DNA of 64,000 bases, from the NCBI GenBank assembly GCA_963717955.1, contig CAVQXR010000003.1, forward strand, positions 124,001-188,000. Reading direction: 5' to 3'. A model generated the notes under the pieces. It made no database searches, was not told the DNA's origin, and saw only the letters and a program-made list of their open reading frames with translations. The translations under genes and the position numbers were made by a program. Source of the stretch: CAVQXR01 sp963717955. Lineage in GTDB: Bacteria > Actinomycetota > Thermoleophilia > Gaiellales > Gaiellaceae. Shown in pieces: positions 34,935 through 43,658 of the stretch; the first letter of the stretch is position 1, and the number at the start of each line of letters is the position of its first letter.

Positions 34935-37900
34935 GTGAGCACGGACTCGACTTCCTGCGGCGTCGGGCTCGGTGATGCGGGGCCCCTTGTGGGCGCACTG
35001 GTGAATCCCTCTCCGGGGGTGCGGCTCGCCGCCTTCCGGGCGCTGACGTCTCTGCCGCTCGACCGCGACGCGTGGTTCGCCGTCCAGCCGTACGCGATCG
35101 CCGCGATCGGCGACCGGTCGATGCCCGAGCAACTCGACGCGATCGACCTCGCCGCGCGCGTGCCGTTGCGTTCCGTGCGTGTCGCGCTGTGGCGGCTCGC
35201 GGAGACGGGAGAGCCCGAAGAACGCCGCCGCGCCGCGTGTGCGCTGGCGAGAGCGCACGATGTGCGAGCAGTCGCGCCGTTGATCGTGCTGCTCGACGAC
35301 CCGGCGCTGAACAGCGTGGCGCCGCGGCATCTCGCGCTGGTGGACGTGTCGGCGGTCGCCGACGTGCTCGCGCGGCGCTGCGGCGAGCTTCCGCAGGACG
35401 CCGCCGCGGACTGGGTTCGCTTCTGGCTCGCGCTCGCGCTCGCCCGCTGCGGGCGCGACGAGGCGCTCGGACCGGCGCTCGAGCGGCTGCATGAGGTCAA
35501 CGCCGAGCTGGAGCTCCGGTGGGGCGACGAGTCGGCATGGGGCGACCCCGACCTCCTGCTCGTAGAGCTACGGCAGGGCCCCCCGCTGCCGGCCGCCACC
35601 CTCGAGCGTCTCCGGGGAGCCCGCGAGCCCGGCCTGCTCACGGGTCTGCTGCTACGTGCAGCGGAGGTCGTTGTCGCCACCGGGTCGGCCCTCGCGGATC
35701 CGGGACCGGTCCCGCCGCCGAGCCCGGCCGAGCGGACGCAGGTGAGGGAGGCGATCGACGGCTCCTCGATCCCGCGCGAGCTGGCTGACGGCCTCGACAC
35801 GCTCCCCCGCACCCTCGAGCGGCTCGTCGACCTCCTCGGGGCCGGATCCGATCGAGCCGCGGTGCTCTCACTCGCCCTCTCGGAGCTCTTCCGGCGCGCC
35901 GACCCGGCTCGCCTCGGTTCCGGCAACGTCGTCGTCGAGCTGATCGGAGCGTCGGGCGCGAGCTACGTGCCCGACCTGGAGGGCCTGCTCGAAACCCATG
36001 TGCGGCTTGGGCATGCCCCGGACGGCGGACTCCGCATGCAGATCGCCTGGGCCTCGTCGCGCCGCGGGCTCGGGTTTCTCGTTCGTGGTCTTGCACATCG
36101 GCTTCCGGAGGAGACCGCCGCGGTGGCGCGGCTCGTAGCGGACGCCGCCGCCTGGGAGCGGGCGAGCGAGGCTCCGCGCTTCTTCGCGGGGCCCCTCGAT
36201 CTTCCCGTGCCGCTTCCCCCGATCTTCCTGATCGAGGACATGGTCGTGACGAACGGCGGTGGCAGTGCGCCTGCCGCGCCGAGTCAGCCTGCCGCGCCGA
36301 GTCAGCCTGCCCCGTCGCCCTCGCCCACACGAAGCCTGCCGCAGCGCGAGCCGCCCGTCGTCACCGGGCGCACGCCGGTAGCAGAAAGCCAGGGCGCGCC
36401 AAGGGGAGGAGTGCGCTTCCCGCTCGGAATCCTGCGCGGCCGCAGGAGGACCCAGCCCGACCCTGCGGAGCCCCGCACGCGCAGCATCCCGCGACGGGAC
36501 GAGCCGGCGAAGCTGGAACCGCCCGCCGAGAGCCGCTGGGTTCTCGCCCAGGTCGCCGATCTGCACGACCCCGCCCGACCGCAGGTGACCGACCGCGCCT
36601 TTCGCTCGGGAACACCGCACCAGGCGACCGTGTGCATCGGTCCGAAGGAGATCGGCTGGATCGCTCCGGCGAGCGGCTCCAGCTTCGACGACGCCCTCGG
36701 CGCGGTCGAAGGCTCCCAGCCGCTGACGGTCACCTTCCTCGCCGCCGGAGCCACACCGCAGCAGGCCGTCGTCTACCTCCCGCCACGCGGCCCGAGCACG
36801 ACCTGCACCTTCTCGTTCCAGCCCGATCCCGCCTTCGCAGCCTTCGAGGCGCAGATCCACGTCTTCCACCGCAACCGTCTTGTGCAGCTCGCCCTCCTAC
36901 ACGGCCCCGTGCGCGCAGATCCCGCCGACGCCCCCGCAGACTCGCGTATCGAGCTCCAGCTCGCCGCGATCGTCCCGGCGGGCGCGAGCCTCGAGGGGCG
37001 TGAGCGGTTCGACGCAGCGGTGGCTCGGACCGCGACCCGCACGGGCGGCGGTGCGACCGCCGGCGTGGCCGACGACCAACTCGTGGTGTTCGACAACGAT
37101 CGGATCGAGCGATCGATCCCGGCGCTTTCACGCACTCTGAAGAATCTCGCAACCAGCGATGCGGCCCGCCGCCGCGACCTCGCCGATCCGGGCTCGGTGG
37201 AGGAGCTGCGCGAGCTGGCATTCCAGGGCCGTGAGCTCTACGACGTGATCGGCCGGCCGATCGTCGACCGGCTTGCTGCGTCCGGGCGGGACCTCGAACG
37301 GCTCCAGGTCCTTGTCGAAGGCGCCAGCGACTTCTTTCCGGTCGAGTTCGTCTACGACCTTCCGCCTCCCCAGGACGACGCCACGCTCTGCCCGGCCTGG
37401 AAGGCGGCGCTCCGCACCGGACGGTGCCCGCAGGCGCACGAGCCTGTGGGGGCCAGACAGCTCTGCCCGACGGTTTGCCCGACCGGCTTCTGGTCGATCT
37501 CGAAGGTGATCGAACGCCAGGTCCTCGGTGACGAGAGCTGGACCAGCGCGGATCTTCACGGCGCCGAGTTCGCGGTTCGAGCCGCCACCAGCACCGGCCG
37601 CAACGCGCTCGCGGCTCCGAGCGTCGTACTCTTCGCCGCCAGCGACCGCGTCGATCAGGTCAAGCCTGGTCAGATCGCAGCGGTGCGCAAGACGCTCGAT
37701 CGAACGGCGCAGGGCAGCGGCTACGTCGACACGTGGGACGACTGGGTGCTCGGCATCGGCCGGCTGCGCCCGACCCTGCTGGTGCTCCTCTCCCACACCA
37801 CCGAGATCGGCCCGAGCCTGGCGCTGGAGATCGGGGCAGAGCAGCGTTGCCGGATCTCGCAGCTCCTGCCCGACTACGTGCGCACGTCCACCGACCAGCG

Positions 37901-38210
37901 GCCGATCGTCCTGCTCCTCGGTTGCGAGACCGCGGTCAGCGACTTCGGCCTGCAGACGTTCGTGGCGCGGTTCCAGGATCTCGGCGCCGCGCTCGTCGTC
38001 GGCACGGTCGCGTCGGTGCTCGGCCAGCGGGCTGCGTCAGTGGCCAGTGCCGTTGCAACGGAGCTGGCCAGGGCCTCTGCCGGGCGCACGCCCGTTCGGG
38101 CCGGAGACCTGCTCCGCGACGTCCGCCGTCAGCTGCTCGCGAAGGGGGAGCTGACGGCGCTCTGCCTGACCGCCTTCGGCGACGCGGACTGGCAGCTCGG
38201 GGGCAACTGA
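34935..38210 (+). CDS. Large HEAT-like repeat protein with C-terminal CHAT protease domain
   Basis: 1,091 residues from GTG 34935 with a strong AGGAGGT site; a TACAGT -10 box lies at 34907-34912. Residues 1-430 are helical repeats of HEAT type (VRLAAFRALTSLP, RSVRVALWRLAETG, RRRAACALARAHDVRAVAPL). A Pro/Ser linker with repeated PAAPSQ (about 440-530) precedes a beta-rich region starting RWVLAQVADLHD (about 535-680). The last 400 residues are CHAT-like, with H954 in VLLSHTTEIGP and C997 in LLLGCETAVSDFG. Five extra Cys around 885-915 could bind metal. HEAT regions usually bind protein partners. Followed after 13 bp by the MBL gene. Confidence 0.9.
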   Translation: MSTDSTSCGVGLGDAGPLVGALVNPSPGVRLAAFRALTSLPLDRDAWFAVQPYAIAAIGDRSMPEQLDAIDLAARVPLRSVRVALWRLAETGEPEERRRAACALARAHDVRAVAPLIVLLDDPALNSVAPRHLALVDVSAVADVLARRCGELPQDAAADWVRFWLALALARCGRDEALGPALERLHEVNAELELRWGDESAWGDPDLLLVELRQGPPLPAATLERLRGAREPGLLTGLLLRAAEVVVATGSALADPGPVPPPSPAERTQVREAIDGSSIPRELADGLDTLPRTLERLVDLLGAGSDRAAVLSLALSELFRRADPARLGSGNVVVELIGASGASYVPDLEGLLETHVRLGHAPDGGLRMQIAWASSRRGLGFLVRGLAHRLPEETAAVARLVADAAAWERASEAPRFFAGPLDLPVPLPPIFLIEDMVVTNGGGSAPAAPSQPAAPSQPAPSPSPTRSLPQREPPVVTGRTPVAESQGAPRGGVRFPLGILRGRRRTQPDPAEPRTRSIPRRDEPAKLEPPAESRWVLAQVADLHDPARPQVTDRAFRSGTPHQATVCIGPKEIGWIAPASGSSFDDALGAVEGSQPLTVTFLAAGATPQQAVVYLPPRGPSTTCTFSFQPDPAFAAFEAQIHVFHRNRLVQLALLHGPVRADPADAPADSRIELQLAAIVPAGASLEGRERFDAAVARTATRTGGGATAGVADDQLVVFDNDRIERSIPALSRTLKNLATSDAARRRDLADPGSVEELRELAFQGRELYDVIGRPIVDRLAASGRDLERLQVLVEGASDFFPVEFVYDLPPPQDDATLCPAWKAALRTGRCPQAHEPVGARQLCPTVCPTGFWSISKVIERQVLGDESWTSADLHGAEFAVRAATSTGRNALAAPSVVLFAASDRVDQVKPGQIAAVRKTLDRTAQGSGYVDTWDDWVLGIGRLRPTLLVLLSHTTEIGPSLALEIGAEQRCRISQLLPDYVRTSTDQRPIVLLLGCETAVSDFGLQTFVARFQDLGAALVVGTVASVLGQRAASVASAVATELARASAGRTPVRAGDLLRDVRRQLLAKGELTALCLTAFGDADWQLGGN

Positions 38211-38223
38211 ACGGAGGTACGCC

Positions 38224-39300
38224 GTGTTCCGAATCGAAATGCTGCCGGCCGAGCAGGGTGACGCTCTCTGGATCGAGTATGGCTCGGCTTCCCGTCCGCA
38301 TCGCATCCTGATCGACGCCGGCGTGCGCGCGACCGCGGAGGTGGTCAAGGCAAGGGTCCGGCAGGTCCCCGAGGACGAGCGGCGGTTCGACCTGCTCGTC
38401 ATCACCCATGTCGACTCCGACCACATCGGCGGGATCCCGAGGCTGCTCGCCGACGAAACCCTCGGGCTGCGCTTCGACGACGTCTGGTTCAACTCGTGGC
38501 GGCACCTGCCGCAGGTCGGCGACCTGCTCGGCCCGGTGGAGGCAGAGATCGTCAGCGTGCAGCTCGACCACAGCGGCTGGCCGTGGAACGCCGCCTTTCG
38601 GGGCAAGACCGTCTACGTCCCGGGAAAGGGGAAGCTCCCGCGGAAGACGCTCGGCGGCGGCATGCGACTGACGTTGCTCTCACCCACCCCGGCCGGACTC
38701 GAAAAGCTCAGGCCGGAGTGGGAAGAGACCGTACGCGCAGCCGGCCTCGACCCCGGAGTTCCCGACGCCGCACTCGAGGAAGCCGCGCGGCGCCGAGGCG
38801 TCCCGGATCTCCTCGGTGACACGCTCGACGTGGACGCGCTCGCGGCGTCGAAGCTCGTCGCGGACAAGGCCGCCCCGAACGGCAGCACGATCGCGTTCCT
38901 GGCGGAGTTCGAGGGAACGAGCTGCGTCTTCACGGGTGACGCCCACCCGGACGTGCTGCGAACGGGACTGGAGCGACTCTGCTCCGAGCGCAAGGCCGAG
39001 CGGCTCAGGGTCGATGCTCTCAAGGTTCCGCACCATGGGAGCAAGCACAACGTCAGCAGCGATGTGATCGACCTCCTCGACACCGGTCGTTTCCTGTTCT
39101 CGTCGAGCGGCAGTCGGACGAACCACCCTGACCCGGAGGGCGTCGCGCGAGCGATCGGCCATGGCGATGCTGCGACGCTCTACTTCAATTACCGGTCCGA
39201 GCGCACCACTCCGTGGGACAACCCGGGACTGATGGCCAGATACCGCTACAGCGCCGTGTTCCCGGAGGAACAGACCCCGGGACTCGCGGTCGAGCTCTAG
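38224..39300 (+). CDS. MBL-fold hydrolase of the ComEC/Rec2-like type
   Basis: 358 residues from GTG 38224 with a GGAGGT site. Metal motif H62-x-D64-x-D66-H67 in THVDSDHIGG, then VFTGDAHPDV and PHHGSKHN, as in the MBL domain of ComEC and stand-alone relatives that act on nucleic acids or nucleotides. No membrane segments or signal peptide. Placed 13 bp behind the HEAT-like/CHAT gene, so the pair is co-translated and probably acts together. Convergent with the second CHAT gene, 25 bp apart. Confidence 0.93.
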   Translation: MFRIEMLPAEQGDALWIEYGSASRPHRILIDAGVRATAEVVKARVRQVPEDERRFDLLVITHVDSDHIGGIPRLLADETLGLRFDDVWFNSWRHLPQVGDLLGPVEAEIVSVQLDHSGWPWNAAFRGKTVYVPGKGKLPRKTLGGGMRLTLLSPTPAGLEKLRPEWEETVRAAGLDPGVPDAALEEAARRRGVPDLLGDTLDVDALAASKLVADKAAPNGSTIAFLAEFEGTSCVFTGDAHPDVLRTGLERLCSERKAERLRVDALKVPHHGSKHNVSSDVIDLLDTGRFLFSSSGSRTNHPDPEGVARAIGHGDAATLYFNYRSERTTPWDNPGLMARYRYSAVFPEEQTPGLAVEL

Positions 39301-39325
39301 CAGGTCGGACCGGTGGTGGTGGGAG

Positions 39326-41730
39326 CTACCCGACGGTCGCAACGTAGACCCGGGAGCTCAGGTTGGGGTCTGCGGGACGGGACACGAAGCCGGTCCGGGG
39401 CGCGAACTTGTCGTGCGTACAGGTGAAGGGGCCGCCCGTGAACGCCACGCGGTCGTCGACTGGCGACCACGCCGGATCGATCGCGTCCATCGGAGCTTCG
39501 TCCCCGAGCGCGATCGGCCGCGGCACCGGCGTCTCCTGCGCCGGGTCGAGGACGAACAGCGCGTACTGGCCGCCGGCGCTCGCGCTGTACACGATCCGGC
39601 CGTCGGGTCCCCATGACGGATGGCGCACGTCGTCGGCGTCCTGCACGAGCGGGCGTGCCCCGCTCAACGACCGCGCCGCGGCGTCGTAGTCGGCGATCCA
39701 CAGCTCGCCGCGCTGGCATCCGGGGGCACTGTCAGCCCGAACGAACGCGAGCTGGTCGCCGTCCGCAGACCACGCGGGGAAGAACTCGTCGGAGCTCGCG
39801 CCATCGGGCAGGTCGAGCGCCGTCGCGTCGCCGGACCCGTCTGTGGAGGTGACCCAGAGATCGTACTTCGCCTCTAGCTCAGGCGTCGCCGGTCGCTCGT
39901 GCTCCGGGCTGCGTGCGTAGACGATCTCGCTGCCGTCAGGCGACCATGACGGTGTGACCTCCTCCCCCTGCTCGCGGGACCCGGCGGCAATGAGGTGTTC
40001 GGCGGTCTGGCTTCCTCGACGGAGCACGTAGAGATTCCAGCCCTCGCCGCCGGGGTTGGACTGGAAGACGAGATCCCCGTTCACCGAGTAGCTCGGGAAC
40101 TCGTTGCGGACGAGCGCTTTGCCCTCGACCACGGGCGGACGACTGTCGAACACGGGGTTAGGTTCGCCGCCGGCACCGTCGGCGGGCAGCTCGAGCAGCG
40201 GGCGTTCTTCCCCCGTGACGGCGGGCCTGACGGCGGGTTCGACGGCGTCGACGTACACGACCACGTCTTCGGCCCGCCACTCAACGCTGAGGGCGCCCTG
40301 ACCGCCCGCCGGATCGAGAGGGACGAGCATCGCCTCGATCGGCTCCACTCCTGCCTCTGCTCCGGTCGTCGGGGCGTCTTGGGTGGTGGGGTTGGTGGAG
40401 GGTGGTTCGTCGGATCCGGTTGTGAGGATGATGGCGGCCGCGATCGCTGCGACGATGATGGCGGCGATGGTGGCGATGAGGGCGGCGTGTTTGCGTGCCC
40501 AGCCGGGGCGCTTGTCCTCGCCGGGTGCCCGAGTGTCGGGGGGGGGGTGGGGCCGTCGTCGGGTTCGGCGGTCGGGTCGGGCTTGTCGGTTGCGGCTGGT
40601 GGGGGCGGCGGTGGTTGTGTGGGGGGTAGGGCTCTGGGGTCGAGGTCGAAGATGCGGCCGTCGGGGACGCGCATGAAGAGGACGGGTGTGCCCCATTCGA
40701 CGCTTTTCGGGTCGGTGGCGTACAGGCCTTTGCGGGCTTCGCCGAGGGCGGCGTCGATCGGGAGCCCGTCGGCGATCGCGCGGTACAGCTCGCTGGAGAA
40801 CTGGATGGCGGCGCTGTCGGTGATCGGGAACTGCATCGCGATCACGGCCGGCACCTCGCGTCGGATGAGGCTGGCCGCGACACCGGCGAAGGGGTCGCGT
40901 AGCGAGACGCGTGCGGCTTCGCAGGCGTTGAGGACGGCGAGGCTGAGCGAGGTGTGGTCGAGCAGCAGCGCGCCGAGCTGTTCACCGGTTGTGTACAGCG
41001 AGCGTCCGTCGTCGGTTTCCAGCAGCAGCACGCTCTCGTCTTCGGCGGGGTCGAAGCCGCCGTGGCCGACGTAGTGGAACACGTGGTAGCCGGGGTTGCG
41101 TAGCTCGTCTTGGAGCGCCTCGAACGTTGCCGTCTCCAGCCACGTGACCGAGACGAGCCCGCGCGTGGACAGATCATCGAGCGCCCGTTCGAGTTTCGCC
41201 CGTTCGAGACCGACGTCGAGCGTTGCCGCGTCGGAGGGGCTGGAGATCATCGCCAGCACCCGCAGCGGCGGCACGACCAGCATCGGCCGCCGCTGGCTCG
41301 GGATCTCCAGGTAGCGCACGACCGGGGTGCGACGCGAGGTGGCGAGAAAGAGGCCGCGGTCGCCGTCGTACAGGTACTCCCACGGCAGGTGCATGAGGTC
41401 TGCGACGTCGGTGAGGGCGAGCGTGACCCGCAGCGGCTGATCGCGCGCCTCGGCGATCGCGCGCGAGCGGACGAACAGCTCCCCCACCTCGCCCTGAAAC
41501 AGCGCCTCATACAGGCCGCCGCCGAGCCGGCGCGCCGCCTCCGCCGCCGGCGACTTCACCCCGCGCGTCAACCCGCGCGGCACCCCCATCTCCAGGATCA
41601 GGATCCGCAGATCCTTCTCGTCAAACGGCAGACTGAACCCGCCACTGCCCTCACCGCCCGGACCCGACGCGGCCACCTCAAACCCACCGCCCGGCCGGCG
41701 CGAAACCCTGATCCGGAACTCCTGGTCCAT
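39326..41730 (-). CDS. Transmembrane CHAT (caspase-like) protease with TolB-type beta-propeller ectodomain, frame broken at a G10 tract
   Basis: Starts MDQEF at 41730. Residues 6-365 equal those of the first CHAT protein (H223, C270). In the Pro-rich linker the frame changes at ten Gs (40538-40547). In the other frame the protein continues with GWARKHAALIATIAAI, the membrane helix, a stalk and about 330 residues of TolB/PD40 propeller repeats (VTPSWSPDGSEIVYAR, FFPAWSADGDQLAFVR, RHPSWGPDGRIVYSAS, IDPAWSPVDDRVAFTG). Without the shift, the CHAT domain would be soluble with a Pro/Ser-rich tail ending at 40081. One extra G (or two fewer) restores the full receptor. Confidence 0.9.
40538..40547. 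repeat. G10 homopolymer tract inside the second CHAT gene
   Basis: Ten consecutive Gs on the plus strand (ten Cs in the coding strand) at the junction of CHAT domain and linker. The equivalent place in the first CHAT gene reads CGGGTGGTGGGGGTGGTG and has no such run. Tract length decides whether the membrane part is translated. Confidence 0.85.
40635..41718 (-). repeat. 1,084-bp direct repeat, copy B (CHAT domain)
   Basis: Counterpart of 32435-33518 with no visible difference. It encodes the cytoplasmic CHAT protease from codon 5 to the FDLDP motif. Same orientation, 8,200 bp apart, so recombination between the copies would delete the patatin, HEAT-like/CHAT and MBL genes. Confidence 0.93.
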
Positions 41731-41785
41731 GACCGGCGCCGACGCGGACGCGGTGCCGCAGTCCGGGAACGCGCAGCTCGCGTCC

Positions 41786-41814
41786 ATGATCCCGCCCCGG
41801 AGGCGGCGTGTCAA
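41786..41814 (-). promoter_or_regulatory. Promoter of the second CHAT gene
   Basis: Minus strand TTGACA (41814-41809), 17-bp spacer, GATCAT (41791-41786). Matches the layout of the first CHAT promoter. Its -35 lies 28 bp from the divergent -35 of the lysin promoter, so one regulator could cover both. Confidence 0.52.
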
Positions 41815-41842
41815 CCGGCGGGCCCGGATCTCCCACGGCTTC

Positions 41843-41872
41843 GTTGACACCTTCCCTACCAGGCTGGTACCG
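41843..41872 (+). promoter_or_regulatory. Promoter of the lysin gene
   Basis: -35 TTGACA (41843-41848), 18-bp spacer, -10 TACCGT (41867-41872). The ATG is about 180 bp downstream, leaving a long leader with the hairpin shared with the C1 peptidase gene. Confidence 0.52.
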
Positions 41873-41893
41873 TGCCGGCTCCCTGTGACGTAG

Positions 41894-41942
41894 GCAACGA
41901 GGAGCGTGGTGGCTTGCCGCTCCGGTTTGTGAGCTTCGTTGC
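41894..41942 (+). promoter_or_regulatory. Structured 5' leader element, copy 2
   Basis: GCAACGA (41894-41900) and TCGTTGC (41936-41942) enclose a GGAGCG/CGCTCC hairpin, followed by TGCGGC. Closing stem and flanks match the leader at 30177-30222; the interior differs in sequence but also folds. Shared control of the C1 peptidase and lysin is implied. Confidence 0.4.
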
Positions 41943-42055
41943 TGCGGCTTCTGGACTCCGAGACGGGTCTTGGCGTCAGCTCGACGACCTGCGCCGTTCG
42001 ATGGTGGCCCTGCCCGTCGTCGCCACTCGGCAGAGCGCACGGAAGGAGAGAGACG

Positions 42056-43585
42056 ATGGGGATCGCGAAGGCGGAGCTGACACGCCAGCGGAGGGCGGCT
42101 CGCGCGAACGGCTGGGATGCGATCTGCCACGCGGCGGAAGGGGAGAAGGGTCTGCCCCGCGGCATCCTGCTCGCCGTGGCGTCCCGCGAGACGGGCATGA
42201 CCGACGTCGTTGCCGACGGCGGTCACGGCCGAGGCCTCTTCCAGATCGATGACCGTTCCTGGAAGGAGTGGCTGACCGCGCATGGCGCCGGCGGCCGCGG
42301 GAAGACACCGCCGGTCAGCGACGCCGCACGTCTGGCGGCCGCGTACTTGACGGAGAACCTCGCGTTCGGCAGGAAGCACGGAGTCGCCCGGGCGGACTTG
42401 CTGAAGTTCGCCCTCTCGGCCTACAACGCCGGCGCAGGAGGCGCCATTCGAGGGTACGGGGAGGGTGACTCCGACCTCCACACGACCGGGGCCGACTACG
42501 GGCGTGACGTGCTGGAGCGCCTCGCCGGGTTCGGCGGGCAGGGCGGGGGGAAGGATGTGCCGGCGAGGCCCTCGGCTGATGGGTTACTCCGTGTCGGCTC
42601 GAGCGGAAACCCGGTGGCGCTCGTCAAGCAGCGTCTCCAGCAGTGGTTCGAGCTGAACGCACCCGGCGAGTGGGCAACGCTCGGCGTCGACCCGGGCCCG
42701 CGCTTCGGGTCGAGGCTCGCGCAGGCGGTGCGCGTCTTCCAGGAGCGGCGTGGCCTGCTCGTCGACGGCATCGTCGGCTCCGAGACGCTCGGCGCCCTCG
42801 GGATCCCGACGGTCGCGCCGCGGCCCGCCCTCCCGGCCATCGCCGACCTCACGCTCGACCGGGTGTACCGCCGGCGCAGCACGGGCGTCTACGTCCGGCT
42901 GATCCAGGGCTGGCTGGTCCTCCACGGCTACGACCTGGCCGTCGACGGCGAGTTCGGGGCAGCGACCGCCCGTCGCGTCCGGGATTTCCAGACGGCGAGC
43001 GGCCTGCCGGCCACCGGGATCGTCGACCAGGCCACGTATGAGCGGCTCACGGCGCCGATGCGCGGCGCGCTCGCCCCACTCCCGCGAGCCCCCACGCTGG
43101 GCGCCATGATCGTCGCCTACGCGCGACAGCACCTCGCGGCGAGACCACGGGAGGTGCAGGCGTTCCCGAACGACGGGCCGTGGGTGCGCCTGTACATGGA
43201 CGGCAACGAAGGCGAAGACTGGCCCTGGTGCGCCGGCTTCGCAACGTATGTGATGGCGCAGGCGTGCGCGACGATCGACGCCCCCGCACCGGTTGGCCGC
43301 ACGTTCGCCTGCGACGACATGGCGACCGATGCGAAAGCGAACGGAACGTTTCTCGGAAGTCCCCTACCGGCGGCGCGCGGCCGGATCACCCCTGGCAGCT
43401 TCTACCTCAGACGGGCAACGTCGGGACCGCTCGAGTACGCCCACGTCGGGATCGTCATCGACGCGGACAGGGCAACCGTGCGCTCGATCGAGGGCAACAC
43501 GTCGAGCGAGGCCGGGACGGCGATCGCGTACGTGGCCGAACGAGTCCAGGACTACTCGCGGAAAGACTTCGTGCTCGTCTCGTAG
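42056..43585 (+). CDS. Modular cell-wall lysin: lysozyme-like, two peptidoglycan-binding domains and a CHAP-like amidase
   Basis: 509 residues from ATG 42056 (GGAAGGAGAG site). Residues 10-155 are a soluble lytic transglycosylase-type domain with the catalytic Glu in AVASRETGM and GRGLFQIDDRSW, ALSAYNAGAGG. Two PG_binding_1 domains follow (about 183-255 and 285-350; RVFQERRGLLVDGIVGSETL and LAVDGEFGAATARRVRDFQ). Residues 360-509 are an NlpC/CHAP-like amidase with Cys in WPWCAGFATYV and His in YAHVGIVID. No signal peptide, as in phage endolysins or cargo exported by lysis. Divergent from the second CHAT gene. Confidence 0.94.
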   Translation: MGIAKAELTRQRRAARANGWDAICHAAEGEKGLPRGILLAVASRETGMTDVVADGGHGRGLFQIDDRSWKEWLTAHGAGGRGKTPPVSDAARLAAAYLTENLAFGRKHGVARADLLKFALSAYNAGAGGAIRGYGEGDSDLHTTGADYGRDVLERLAGFGGQGGGKDVPARPSADGLLRVGSSGNPVALVKQRLQQWFELNAPGEWATLGVDPGPRFGSRLAQAVRVFQERRGLLVDGIVGSETLGALGIPTVAPRPALPAIADLTLDRVYRRRSTGVYVRLIQGWLVLHGYDLAVDGEFGAATARRVRDFQTASGLPATGIVDQATYERLTAPMRGALAPLPRAPTLGAMIVAYARQHLAARPREVQAFPNDGPWVRLYMDGNEGEDWPWCAGFATYVMAQACATIDAPAPVGRTFACDDMATDAKANGTFLGSPLPAARGRITPGSFYLRRATSGPLEYAHVGIVIDADRATVRSIEGNTSSEAGTAIAYVAERVQDYSRKDFVLVS

Positions 43586-43608
43586 GAGGGATCGCCCGAG
43601 CGGAGACG

Positions 43609-43634
43609 CCGGGACGGGTTGCAGCCCGCCCCGG
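43609..43634 (+). terminator. Hairpin after the lysin gene
   Basis: CCGGGACGGG and CCCGCCCCGG form a 10-bp stem with one mismatch and a 6-nt loop, 23 bp after the stop. No T-run. Confidence 0.5.
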
Positions 43635-43658
43635 TCTGCGTCGACGACCCGCCGCCGT

